NCBI GenBank assembly: GCA_008360955.1 | Contig: LUCM01005725.1 | Span: 1-64,000, forward strand | Direction of reading: 5' to 3' | Length of the DNA: 64,000 nucleotides | Source: Fasciolopsis buskii | Lineage: Eukaryota > Platyhelminthes > Trematoda > Plagiorchiida > Fasciolidae | Shown here: positions 11,029 to 21,013 of the stretch, piece by piece | Position numbering within the stretch: position 1 is the first letter of the stretch | Layout: every line of letters starts with the position of its first letter | Program-made: the position numbers and the translations under genes | Notes under the pieces: generated by a model | Seen by the model: only the letters and a program-made list of their open reading frames with translations | Database searches by the model: none | Told to the model about the DNA's origin: nothing

Positions 11029-12080
11029 ATGCTTAAAAGTACTGAATTTACTTCCTTATCACGGCTGTGCACTATCCGAACCTCTAATGTATACCTTGAT
11101 TATTTGACCCCCATCGAACCCACCTGTTGGATATCACGTGGACTTGAATGTTCCAGCGAATTTTCCCTACTCCTTAAATCCCGCTCACTGACTCATAAAG
11201 TAAGGGAGCTGAGACTGTTAGTATCTAAAAACTTTTATGATCTCATCATAATAACGGAGACTTTTCTAACACACCACAGCTTCACTCCGTTTTCTTTTGT
11301 TGGCAGGTTATACGCCCTACCAAACCAATAGGTCAAATCGTAGATTAGGCGGCTGCCTAGCCTGTGAAGCAGCCACACAAAGCTTCCGTTCTCCATCACC
11401 CACTTCCTGATTCTATCTCTGACACCATTTGGCTTCCGGTGCAACTACCCGAGCTCCCAATCTACATAGGATGTGTTTACCGACCACCAAATTCGAATAG
11501 TTCCGATATTTCTCGTCTAACCCAAGCCTTCGTTTATCTTTCCGGTCTCCCATCCAGCTGCAAGATAGCTGCGGGTGACCTCAATGGACTTGAAATTTGT
11601 TGGTCTTCTTTATCCGCTCGACCTACCCTACTAGACCTCGTTTCTGAAGGATGGACTCAGCGTGTGACCACGCCCACGAGGTTCCATGATATCTTAGAAC
11701 TAGTTTTTAGGCATAGCCCTTCTAATATTAAGGTTTCACTGCTAAAACCGTTCCCTGGAATTGAACGCAAGATGATGAAGTGTTGCATCTTCCTCGGTAA
11801 CAAACATACCTTACTCATGTGTGCCCATCATACTGTCTCTTCTTATACGTAGACTCGTTGAGACGAGATCTCTGACGCTCTGCGAACCCTTGATTGGGCC
11901 AGATTCTTTTTATCGCCTGACCTGAAGGGTGCGGCAGACAACCTTTGCGCAAAACTTCCTTTTACTAATGATCGTCTGTGGACGACGATAGCTCAACATA
12001 AAGCCAAGAAGCAAAATAAGGGTTATCAGCTACAGACGCAATTTTAAAGGCTCAAAAAATCTCAAATTAAACGGGAGACT
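11029..12080 (+). pseudogene. LINE D ORF2, endonuclease half
   Basis: The frame at 11,029-11,331 carries 'LRLLVSKNFYDLIIITETFL', the first endonuclease strand with its metal-binding Glu. The frame at 11,364-11,852 carries 'IYIGCVYRPPNSNSSD', 'KIAAGDLNGLEICWSS' (G-D-x-N motif) and 'FHDILELVFRHSP' (the D-L-V-F strand). All are in the order of an AP-like endonuclease. A frameshift separates the two frames, and the domain end and linker to 12,080 are broken. The polymerase half is at 22,984-24,750. Confidence 0.75.
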
Positions 12081-12369
12081 TGTAGCGGATCGTGGATTTG
12101 CTCCTCCAGATAACTTGTTTGACTGAACGGTGATTGCCAAGCGCGACCGCCATTTGCGCGTAACCCACGCACGTTTTGCTCGCACGCTGCTATCAAAATA
12201 TACCCAACCTGCTATCGCTCCCGATCGTCATTTTCTTGCACCGGTCAAGTGTCAGGGTTGCCAGTATTGCAATCGTACCGAGCCGAGTAAGAGTGACGCA
12301 CAAGTGGTTACAAAATGTGAGAGCCAGCAAACGTAATAAGCGGTTCGCGGAAGGACAATCCGTTCTGCA
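12081..12369 (+). repeat. 5' LTR of the gypsy element
   Basis: It begins TGTAGCGG and most likely ends in 'CTGCA' at 12,369, three bases before the primer site. It matches 22,624-22,912 along its length. The end is set by the TG..CA rule and by the primer site, not by a long alignment, because the two copies diverge in the last ten bases. Confidence 0.8.
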
Positions 12370-12372
12370 AAC

Positions 12373-12391
12373 TGGTAAGCCCGATGTGATC
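12373..12391 (+). promoter_or_regulatory. Primer binding site, tRNA-Trp type
   Basis: The 19 bases TGGTAAGCCCGATGTGATC start with TGG (complement of tRNA CCA) and agree at about 16 of 19 positions with the tRNA-Trp-complementary site known for CsRn1-clade gypsy elements. The position just inside the 5' LTR is what priming of minus-strand DNA requires. Confidence 0.65.
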
Positions 12392-12639
12392 GACTGGTCA
12401 AGTGAGTATTCTCTTTTGCTGACTCCCAGTTTGGATTTTATTGATTTTTTTGTAAGGTTGAACATCATCGCTTTTTACTGTTCGCAAATCGCTTTTACGT
12501 GTTGCTACTTACTGGCTGCAGGTTTCGTTAGGTAGTTTTCGGCACGTTGTGTTCTCGCTGCTACTTTTGCTTTTGATAATACGGTATAATGTTTACAGAG
12601 CAGAAACCGTTGCCAGACCCAGCAATAAATTCGTTATTT

Positions 12640-13330
12640 CTCCACATACCTTCGTTCATGCCGTCTGGTTTACTTTAGTTGAACTGGAGTTCAAGTATCA
12701 AAGAATAGCTAGCAACGTCAGCCGTTTTAGATGGGCAGCAGGCCGTCTTCCTTCAGATGTAACTTTCCAGGTACGACGCTTTGAAACAGGCGGTTATATC
12801 TCGAAAGATCAACGCATCCGACCACTACTTCGAGGGATCGAGCTGGGAAATAAAACACTCTCGGAACTATTCCGGGAAATGCGGCATCCTAGAGGCGCAA
12901 CCTTCAGCGGTGACCCGATGCTAAGAGAGATGTGGCTTTAACGGCTCCCACCGCATCTGCCTCCGTTGCTAAGTACTGCCCGCAGATAGTCAGTAGAAGA
13001 AAAATCCGAAGTTGCTAAAGACATTATTCCGCGCTACGGTCCGGGTGCCTCAACGTTGTATGCCTTTTCATCCCCAGAGGCGCATCTTCATCTTCGCAGG
13101 ACAAATTAACAACAAATCTGACGAGAATCGACGCATCGCTACAGAGACTCACATTTCATAGAGACCGACGACGAGGTCGGTTCAGCCCGCGTCGCGGCAA
13201 GCGCGGTTACCCTTCTCCCAAGCGACCCCTCCTGCCATTCGCGGAATGCTTCTGTAAGTATGGTAATCGCTTCGGAAGCTTAACAAAACGGTATAACCCC
13301 GGTTCCACATTTCCAGGCAAGAAACAGGGA
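12640..13330 (+). pseudogene. Gypsy gag (capsid and nucleocapsid), broken
   Basis: The frame 12,549-12,941 contains a capsid-like region with 'LEFKYQRIASNVSRFR', 'LLRGIELGNKTLSELFREM' and 'FSGDPMLREMWL', a pattern typical of CsRn1-type Gag. After a stop the reading continues with 'RLPPHLPPLLSTAR', then an Arg-rich stretch, then a nucleocapsid finger at about 13,247-13,310. The finger looks like the clade's C-x2-H-x9-10-C-x3-C form, but only its first cysteines remain clear; His and later Cys positions read as other residues. Gag packages the RNA. Multiple frameshifts and lost ligands make it inactive. Confidence 0.7.
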
Positions 13331-13399
13331 AACTAGGTCCCCGGTTAGTGGTCATGGCACGCGACACCAGGCTAGCTTCTAACTATCCCCTCCTTAACG

Positions 13400-13841
13400 G
13401 CAAAGACCTGACGACTAACAAGCTGTTTTTGGTGGATGAGGTGCCGAATTCAGCGTAGTCCTCTGAGATTCGAGCAATTTGATCGCTGCACAGGCAGAGA
13501 CGTGGCAGACTGCGAGCAGCACTGACATTGTCACTTACGGACATCGTTCCCTCACCGTCGATCTAGGTCTGAATTGTAGATTTCGTAGGGTGTTCATCGT
13601 CGCAGACGCCCTATGCCCAATTATTAGCATAGACTTCCTCCAGCATTTTGACCTACTAGTCAACGCTCGACACGGCAAAATAGTAGATCGTCAAACGTCG
13701 TTGACCGTGACCGGCTCGTACGCCGTTGTCAACCACAGTGCTCTAAACCATCAGCCCAACAGCCATACAATGGGCTGCTTCGCGACTACCCTGCCATACT
13801 GCGGCACGCTGGCGAACTTCCCGCCGTCAATACTAAGGTAA
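13400..13841 (+). pseudogene. Gypsy aspartic protease, active site destroyed
   Basis: The frame 13,479-13,841 shows the C-terminal two thirds of a retropepsin ('SLTVDLGLNCRFRRVFIVAD', then 'ISIDFLQHFDLLVNARHG', where family members have I-L-G-x-D-F-L). Just upstream, at 13,431-13,450, the expected L-V-D-T-G-A-E-F-S is recognisable only across a frameshift: the DTG codons are damaged, leaving 'LVD' and, in another phase, 'GAEFS'. The protease lies between gag and reverse transcriptase, as expected. Confidence 0.75.
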
Positions 13842-14620
13842 CTCACCATATAGAAATCACAGCACCCCAAACATTTAGCAGGCCTCGTTGCCTAGCTCCC
13901 CACAAATTCTGTCTGGCCAAGGCGGAATTCGACCACACGTTGGAACTAGGCATCATTCGACCTTCCTGTAGCCCCTGGGCCTCTCCGCTGCACATGGTCC
14001 CTAAGGTCAATGGCGACTTGCGACCACGTGGAGGATACACGGCATTGAACAGGGTCACCCTTCCCGATGGGTATCCGATTCCCCACATAGAGGATCTCAC
14101 TTCGTCGCTGTCCGGTTGCAAGATCTTCAGCCGCGTACACCTAGTTCGAGCATACAATCCGCTCCCCGTCGAAGAGAAAGACATCCCGAAAACGACCGTT
14201 ATCACACCTTTCGGACTGTTCTAGTTCGTGAGGATGCCCTTCGGGCACAGCAAATAAGCTCAAACCTTCCGAAGGTTTATGCGCGAGGTCACAATCGGGT
14301 TAGAGAATACATATGTATACCTAGAGGCTATCTTATAGCTAGCCACTTGGAGGAATAACGCTTCAATCACCTGCGTGTCCTGTTCGATCGCTTCAACAAA
14401 CGTGGCGTAACGATTAACGTTTTAAAATTTGAGCTCGGAAAACCCAGCGTCACATTCCTAGGGCATATCGTTTCGTCCTTGGGTGTTTCTCCCTTGCCAG
14501 GTAAGGTGAGTGCTATTCAGGAGTACCCTCAGCCTCATTCGTATCGGCAGTTACGGCAATTTGTCGGCCTAGTTAACTTCTACCGGCGCTTCATTCCTAA
14601 TTGCGCGGAGGAAATTACAA
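13841..14620 (+). pseudogene. Gypsy reverse transcriptase, catalytic box mutated
   Basis: Motifs in order: 'FDHTLELGIIRPSCSPWASP' (about 13,930-13,990), 'KVNGDLRPRGGYTALNRVT', 'YPIPHIEDLTSSLSGCKIFS', 'VITPFGLF' followed by a stop, 'MPFGHS', then 'QTFRRFMREVTIGLENTYVY', all family hallmarks. The catalytic Y-x-D-D box at 14,315-14,329 reads 'YLEA', so both aspartates are gone. The frame continues with 'ELGKPSVTFLGHIVS' and 'YPQPHSYRQLRQFVGLVNFY', the thumb and connection. A frameshift follows the stop near 14,222. Confidence 0.85.
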
Positions 14621-14739
14621 CCCCTACAGATCTGCTACGGGAAGTTAAGCGCAAGTTTGCATTCCCCGAGGCTACGAAACAAGCTTTCATTTCCGCTAAG
14701 GATGCTATCACTAAAATAGCGCTACTCGCGCGTCCTGAC

Positions 14740-15170
14740 CCGAGAGCATCCATAACTCTGATAAACCACGAATAAAACACTGAAGCCGGAGCTGTAATTC
14801 GGCAGTACACCGAAGGTTCTTGGAAGCCTTTAGCATGCTTTTCCAAAAATCTGCAGCCGGCAGAGTCTAGATATAGTACGTTTGGCAGGGAGTTGCTCGC
14901 CGTCTACCTAGCTGCCCGACACTTCAGGCACGCATTAGAAGTTGGCCCGTTCAAGGTGGTCACAGACCACAAGCCGCTGGTATACGCGCTGCATTCAGCC
15001 CCTGACCAGTACTCTCCTCGCGGAATCCTCCGCTTAGACCTTGTTTCACGGTCTACTGTAGACATACGACATGCTTCTGGGGCAGACAACTCCGCCGCTG
15101 AGGTGTTTTCTCGTATACACCACCCTCGTTTGTCTCCAACACCGAATTTCAAACTCTACGCGATGGCATA
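14740..15170 (+). pseudogene. Gypsy RNase H domain
   Basis: The sequence around 14,755-14,800 corresponds to the D-A-S-x-x-A-x-G-A-V start; the first Asp reads as His or Asn and a stop interrupts it. The 14,893-15,171 frame then gives 'ELLAVYLAARHFRHALEVGP', 'FKVVTDHKPLVYAL' and 'DIRHASGADNSAAEVFSRI', the standard end of gypsy RNase H with the T-D-H-K-P-L and A-D-x-L-S-R-like motifs. It degrades the RNA strand during DNA synthesis in working elements. Confidence 0.8.
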
Positions 15171-15249
15171 GGCCAAGGCGACAGACCCCGATATCGACGA
15201 ACTTCGAGGAGACAGCTTATTATCCTTAGCGGTCGTACCTATCACATAG

Positions 15250-15576
15250 ATGCAGAATACAATTTCTCGCGACATATCGCAAAGTCATCTAAGGCCGATG
15301 TTTCCAGCAGCTCACCATTATACCACATTTCTGGCGTTACACTATCTCTCCCACCCGGGTGTGGCTGCTTCGATGAGGCTAGTAACGGAGCGCTTTGTAT
15401 GGTTCGACGTCAAACGTGACGTGCGGCAGTGGTCTCGGGTCTGCTTCCAATGTCAGAACGCGAAAGTGCATCGGCATACCAGAGCTCCGTTGGCTACATT
15501 CCCCGAACCAGAGACACGTTTTCACTACCTACACGGTGATCTTGTAGGCCCGTTCCCGCCATCTCACAGCGATGTA
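15250..15576 (+). pseudogene. Gypsy integrase, N-terminal half (split)
   Basis: The frame 15,250-15,579 contains an HHCC zinc-binding region ('HYLSHPGVAASMRLV', 'CFQCQNAKVHRHTRAP') and then the first core strand 'HGDLVGPFPPSHSDV', with the first catalytic Asp. The reading ends at 15,576, where a (TAA)n tail begins. The rest of the integrase resumes at 21,014 in the same codon phase, so this is a clean split by the LINE B insertion. Confidence 0.85.
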
Positions 15577-15662
15577 TAATAATAATAATAAAAATAATAA
15601 TGTATTTTTCTTGATTTGCGAAATACATGCGCAGCGCAAGGTCAAGTATTTACATAGATGAT
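15577..15662 (-). repeat. LINE B copy 1 shared 3' tail with (TAA)n run
   Basis: Read on the minus strand, the last ~85 bases hold 'CATCTATGTAAATAC', a TTGCG...CGCAA pair with a short loop, then 'ATCAAGAAAAATAC' and TTA repeats. The same block ends LINE B copies 2 and 3, both repeat C copies and, more diverged, both repeat X copies. Confidence 0.75.
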
Positions 15663-16639
15663 GCATAGGAAAGGCGGACAATATAAGTCGAAGAGAGAGG
15701 GAGTGAGAGCGACCTCTAGTAATTTCGAATGTTGGGTTGTTTCGTATATTTCTCGACATACGAGAGTCATGCGCAAAATAAGATCAAAATTGGGCCAAGA
15801 AGGCACAGTACAGGCATGGAAAACAGAAACCAAACATGCAATGCAATGTGGTTTCGCTCGCAAGATCACAACTGGCAATTTTACTTGCTGAGCACGGGGC
15901 TTTAACTCAAAGCTAGATAATGGTTCGCAAAGATTTTTCTGTGACTGACTACCAGTTCTGCACTGCGGGTAATACTATGTTTGAATGCAGCAAAGGTGGG
16001 CATTGCCCGCGCGAAATATGCCTGGAGGGCAATGGCTGTCGCCGCCTGTTGGCCGGGTTACTGGATAATCAAGAGAGTTATATGGTGGAGAGGAGTATCA
16101 GTATGGATGTGATAACGGAATAGAGATGAGCGAAAACCAGGCTGGATATCAAAAAAGGCAGTATAAAACGCAAAATATCTGAAAGCACAGTTCGTTGAGC
16201 AAGGAAAACGGCAACACCGGATGGAAATTGTGCGATCTTAAGGCTAATACATGAGGTTTGTTTCAAGCAATTTTGAGTTCATGAAATTCAGCTTTGTCTC
16301 GAGATGAAGGTGGCTTTGGCAAAGAAGAAGGAGAACCGGAGTCAAATGAGGTGACGTCTCGTGGACTGGTGTGGAGAACTGTTACCAGGAGCATCAGTCT
16401 ATTGCCAATTTCCGCAGACCAGAATAGAGGTTGATGGAAAATGATGGTCCTCAGCTGTTTTCGGATGCCAAGTTGCATTGTGAACGTCAGTTTATATCAG
16501 ATGCCAATAAAAATGCTGTCCATTCGTGAGTCCGTTTTGTATAGTTTTGGCAGAATTTTGGGAAGGAGCAAGAGGAAGCTAGTACAAAATGGTGCATGTG
16601 AACGCAGGAGCTGCCGTGGTGTTTACCACAACAGTGCTA

Positions 16640-16830
16640 GTAGGTGGGGCTGACCGAGTGCTAGCCACCCAACCTGAAAGCACCGTTTGAGGGTGAACGG
16701 AAGAGGTGTAATCCGCCAACCTAGTCGCACCCGTACACCGCTGCAGCCAAGCTGCCCGCCCGATGTGCGCCGGCTGAAGTGGCGGTTATGACTGCACCCC
16801 GCACTATTGTGGTAACACCGGTGTACTCGT
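16640..16830 (-). repeat. S1 SINE-like module inside LINE B copy 1
   Basis: The minus strand matches the S1 repeat at 22,300-22,530, including the A-box-like region ('TGCAGCGGTGTACGGG') and the 'TTTCAGGTTGGGTGGC' stretch. The same module is at the equivalent place in LINE B copy 2 (41,690-41,880), so it was part of the LINE B transcript before the two copies separated. Confidence 0.6.
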
Positions 16831-17369
16831 GGTGTGGAGGAGGGAATTCAAGTATTGTATGGTAAGGGAGATATCGTCTTTCCAGGATCGGGTAATCGCC
16901 AGAGCATGGGTAAGCGTTTCCGTGCAAGCAGGATTATAAGGCCGGGAAGAGAGTAAAAAAACAGACGGACGGCAGTCTGGCCTAGCTGCCAGCTGTAGAT
17001 TAAGAAGGGATCAATCTTACAAGCAGCTCAGAGAAAGAAGTTGCTAGCGCGCATAGTGCAATTCAGAATATATGGACGGTGACTGAGGAAAACGGGTTTT
17101 CTTTTTTACATGAACATATATTTCAATAGGTGGGATGGCTAGTGTAATGTGTGGATCCTCTGCGCTATGAATAAACAGAATGAACCGGTATTTGGTATTG
17201 TCGTCTCCACTGCGAGTAAGGAGAATGAGCCGGTATTCAATAAGACGGACAAGGAATAACTGCTGCTGCTATAAATAATGATCGAACTACGAAGATAGAT
17301 GCACTAAGGATTGACTAAATTGCACTTGGTAATCAAGGATTATATTTCGCTCTAGGGGGCCGTGCCTTT

Positions 17370-18530
17370 CGAAGCAACCTTACCGGTTCTCTGCCCTGCT
17401 GTATATTAGTGCATGTTATGTGCGTTTGCACTCGTGTCTCGCCCGGGGTCTACCACCCAGTTTCTGGCCCCATTCTGGCACGTCTCAACACACCATAAAA
17501 GCAGGCTGATCCAGGGCCCAGGTAAACTATCCCAGGACGGAAAAATACAACCTGCTCCAAGGCCGGGATGAAGCGGACATTGATTCTAATCCGCATGAAT
17601 CACCAATGTTGCAAGTCTGTATAGATGTCGAGGCCACATAATGTGATCCACAAAGCATGTGACTCTCTGAGCGGACAAGTCCTCGCAGATGCACATATTT
17701 GCTGTTGGGGCAACCCGCCCGTGTCTAACATGCCCACCACGTTGACATCCAATCGCCACGAAGACACCCACACTTAGATACTTGTTTCAGATGCCGCTAC
17801 CATCGTCTGGTGCAAAATTCACCCTCAATTTTCCTCTACATCCGCGGCTATAACAATACCAGCAACTGCTATCAGTTAAGCTTCCAGACGCAGACAAAAG
17901 AGAAAGGAAACCCGTTTTTGTTTCACACTGGCTTACCAGCGTCAGGTATATTATTTAACGCATATTGTATCAATCCTCACTTCTTAGCGCCGACGACGTT
18001 TCCATTCTTCATGTCTTCGAACAATGGTTAGCCAAAGCTCTTCACCAGCGTACTTCTTACCTCCGCGTTTTTAAAAGGCTTTTGACCATGTTCTTGGCTT
18101 CAGGATTCATGGTAAAATGACCGGCGTACCTTTTCATATCCATTATAATACAGGGTACCTATCGGCCATCAGTACTTTTCCCGCCAGCTGTTTTGGTCCG
18201 TTGAAAAGTTTTACCTCGCAGTCAAGCTCTTTGGAGACTTTCTTTATGAGAGTATACCTTTCATGTCCACTTTATAGACCCCCTAAATCCGAATACTGCA
18301 GACGACTCCACACCCATCACCATTGTCCAGTTGGAATCTGCACATGTGATACGCATCATCGGTGCGTATAAACACCGTTCTCCTCTTGACACGCCAGTTT
18401 TGCTATTTCTTCTCATTTTGCACCCAAATATTTACTTGCTTGTTCAGTGGAACTTGCAATACCCCTGTAACATTTGATCATGCAACCGAGCGTGCCTCTC
18501 GAAGTATCCGAGAAATATGTGAATATATAT
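17370..18530 (+). mobile_element. Repeat X copy 1, inserted in LINE B copy 1
   Basis: LINE B copy 2 reads straight through at the matching place (about 41,190-41,215), while copy 1 is interrupted here by about 1.16 kb. From about 17,530 on, the insert matches 35,450-36,453 in direct orientation. The first 150 bases have no partner. It ends with a diverged form of the shared tail ('CGTGCCTCTCGAAGTATCCG', then 'GAATATATAT'). A minus-strand frame (17,586-17,771, with 'CEDLSAQRVT' and 'FVDHIMWP') is also kept in the other copy, but I recognise no domain in it. I call it an unclassified, probably non-autonomous element. Confidence 0.6.
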
Positions 18531-19119
18531 ACCGACTAAATGGTCAGGAGCCAGTGGGTATGGTTGATGTAAACGGTCACTATGGGGAGAGAAGATACGA
18601 CATAGGACTATATTCGTGGCGATAGTTTGAAATCTAAATTGGCCAAAACGGATGGATATCCATAAGGCATGATAAAGAAAGAATCCAAGATATTTGCCTT
18701 ATTTCGTCTGGAGGGAATCGTTTGGGTTCGTCAGAAAAAAGGTGATTTCTACAGGCCAGTCATTTGCATGAAGAGAAGAGTTAATGAAAAGTAAGGGTGC
18801 GGGTGATAGCGAATGATTTGTTTTCGTTTTTTTAGAAGACGTTTGCAGGTTATGGTTGCCGCACCGTGTTGACAACGGTGTTGGGATTAGCAAGGTGAGT
18901 GGGTTGGAGAGGGCTATGGGTGAGCTATCCTATACGCAGTTAGGACGATAAGATTTATGGATATGAAGTCAGACTACTGAGCCATAGGCACAATGTTTCT
19001 GGCAGAGTAACGGTGTGATGCATCTGACGTGGAAATGCACGTAATTAGCATGCGCTGATGTCGGAGCTCTGTTTGAAGTAGAAGAGAGTAGGTTGATTCC
19101 TAATGATATTAGTAGGGAG

Positions 19120-20880
19120 ATTTAATTTTTCCGCAGTGAATGAAAAGGTGAAATCAATGCGTTTTTCGGGAGCCCAATCCAGTTTCGTATACCAGATCCT
19201 GCAAATGAGTATGAGTGGTATAGAACAATGAGGAAGGGTACAGTAATTACCTTACGTACTTCGTTTTCAAATGCAATAGATAATGGTGACAGAATGCGCA
19301 GCTGATGGGGGAGTTTATTCCTTACTGACGAATATCTAACAATAAAGAAGTTGGCTCTAATGGAAGTCTTTGGAACAGGGAGAGTTATAGTGGGATCCGC
19401 ATTTCGGAGAGAGTACGGGAGTGGGTTTCCAACACGAGGTGCAGAGACGCATCTTCCCCTGTGATAATATTGTTAAAGAGTACCAGGTTTACTCTTATGC
19501 GTCCGAGCAACAAGAGATCTAATTTCAGCGAACCACAGCGTTCCATGTAATTTAGGCCTGTAGAATCGTCAGTTAACCGCTTGGTAAATGTACGCTGGAC
19601 GATTCCAATCACCACTCTGTCGCATGGCCTCAAGTTAGAGCAGACTAGAGAGCAATACTCTAGAATGGGTCTGACGCGGGTCCTAAAAACTTGTAGTTTG
19701 CTTTCGTTCAACTGCAGAGTTTGGTGTTGCAGCCCCACAAATTTATTTGCTTTCGCCACTTGTGCGAGAGCATGCACTGAAAAGTTTAAGATGCAGGAAT
19801 AATTCAGGCCTAGGTCCAGAACTTGGCAGTTAACGGGGATATTTTGATTTCCAATCTTGAATTCTGTTGGGGGCACAACGCATTTTCGCCCTATAATACC
19901 GTTTTTTCGGCGGAGGATTTCATTATCCGGTCGTTTTCCTAGGAGTTGGGCGATGGTAGGTCTTGTGACAGGTTACTTATTGTGAACTCGTAAGCTTCAG
20001 GATGAATGGTGTGCAGGATTTTCACATCGCTTGCGAAGAGAAACGGAGTGCCGTTTCGAATAACATCGGAGACATCATTAACTTTCAAGAGGAAGAGCAG
20101 AGCGCCCAGTACGCTGCCTTGGATCACATCGCCGGACACTAATCTAGGTTTGGATATTAAGCCATTTACTTGCACTACCTGCTCTCAAAATGACAAATAA
20201 GATGAAAACCACGACGGCATTGGATCAACAGTACTGTAGGATGCCATTTTACCAAGCAACCTAGGGTGGGATACTCTGTCGAAAGCCTTCGTCATGTCTA
20301 AAATATTACTATAACTGATCTCCCAGTACTGAAGGCCTCGGTGATAGCGTTCAGGTAGTCAGTCATTAAAGTAGCGCAGGATTTCTTACGAAGGAAGCCA
20401 TGCTGACCATAGTTAATAAGTATATGTTCTAGAAGGTGGACAATAAGACTAGTCTTAATCAGGCGCTCCATGATCCTGGAAACTATAGGGGTGTGGTTCA
20501 TTGGGCGATAGTTTGCAGGGTCACAACGTGAGCCCTTTTTGTGAGCAGGTATGATCACAGAGGTTTTCCAATGTTCCGGGAAGGTGCGACACTGAATGGA
20601 CAAGCTGAAGATGCTTGCCAAAAATTTGGGATATCGCTTCCACCTAGGGTGAAGGCAGCTTGAGGTAATGAATCAGGTCCAGAGTGGTGGCCAATTTTGG
20701 TCTTTACCAACATCTGGCCTACGTCCTTCGGAATAAATAAAACTGCTGAATACGACTCTGTAGTTAAGCGAGATTGGCATGCAGTAGAGGGATTGTTATC
20801 GTTTATCAGGGCAGATGCAAATAATTCACCGACAGATTCTGCAATCTCCTTTGGCCTGTTTACACATCTGTTGTTTTGAA
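19120..20880 (-). pseudogene. LINE B ORF2: reverse transcriptase and C-terminus, broken
   Basis: Minus-strand pieces in order: 'FPEHWKTSVIIPAHKKGSRC' and 'YRPMNHTPIVSRIMERLIK' (20,298-20,621, fingers); 'VIQGSVLGALLFLLKVNDVS' and 'PFLFASDVKILHT' (19,939-20,175, catalytic box); then 'VFRTRVRPILEYCSLVC' and 'CDRVVIGIVQRTFTKRL' (19,385-19,876, C-terminal region). The catalytic F-A-D-D reads 'FASD', losing one Asp. At least two frameshifts separate the parts. The C-terminal block is nearly identical to 38,677-39,260 on the plus strand. Confidence 0.8.
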
Positions 20881-21013
20881 TGATATGTGGGACTTGAGCA
20901 GCTGTGTTTAAGCAGTTTTGCCAGTGCTGTGTTTGGGTTTGGCTGGCTTAGAGCGTGCAGCTCCTGATATTTGCCTCTGTGGTCCAGTACTATTTCTGGA
21001 CTTTTAGTTAGTC

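Larger units (their letters stand above)
8870..12080 (+). mobile_element. LINE D, 5' part (CR1/Jockey-like LINE split by a gypsy insertion)
   Basis: This holds an ORF1-like region (8,878-10,865) and the endonuclease half of ORF2 (11,029-12,080). It stops where a TGTAGCGG LTR start begins at 12,081. The matching reverse transcriptase half resumes directly after the other LTR at about 22,913-24,750, on the same strand. Endonuclease before the gypsy element and polymerase after it are what one LINE cut by an LTR-element insertion would give. Confidence 0.75.
15577..21013 (-). mobile_element. LINE B copy 1, 5'-truncated, inserted in the gypsy integrase
   Basis: On the minus strand the element starts, truncated, at 21,013, runs through a reverse transcriptase (about 20,880-19,940) and C-terminal domain (19,876-about 19,120), continues for about 3 kb of apparently non-coding sequence, and ends in the shared hairpin-prone tail and a (TTA)n run at 15,577-15,603. 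The 1.2 kb repeat X (17,370-18,530) interrupts it. A second long copy lies in opposite orientation at 38,677-42,932. A tandem-repeat 3' end with a ragged 5' end is what target-primed LINE insertion produces. I see no clear target duplication. Confidence 0.8.

Noticed and set aside
12130..12336. 68-codon open frame kept in both gypsy LTRs (also 22,673-22,879)
   Set aside because: The frames are similar only because the LTRs are copies of each other; no motif and no expected gene in an LTR of this group.
16078..16653. Small open frames repeated in LINE B copies 1 and 2 (62-78 codons, both strands) as genes
   Set aside because: They are preserved because the copies are recent; they are antisense or overlapping and show no domain.
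17363..18503. CGTGCCT(T/C)TCGAAG at both ends of repeat X as a 14-base target duplication
   Set aside because: The right-hand match belongs to the X tail, since X copy 2 continues through it to the GAATATATAT end.
15577..21013. LINE B inverted pair as terminal inverted repeats of a giant DNA transposon
   Set aside because: Each arm is a LINE with a one-sided A/T tail and truncated 5' end, and one arm lies inside a gypsy integrase; no transposase is visible between them.
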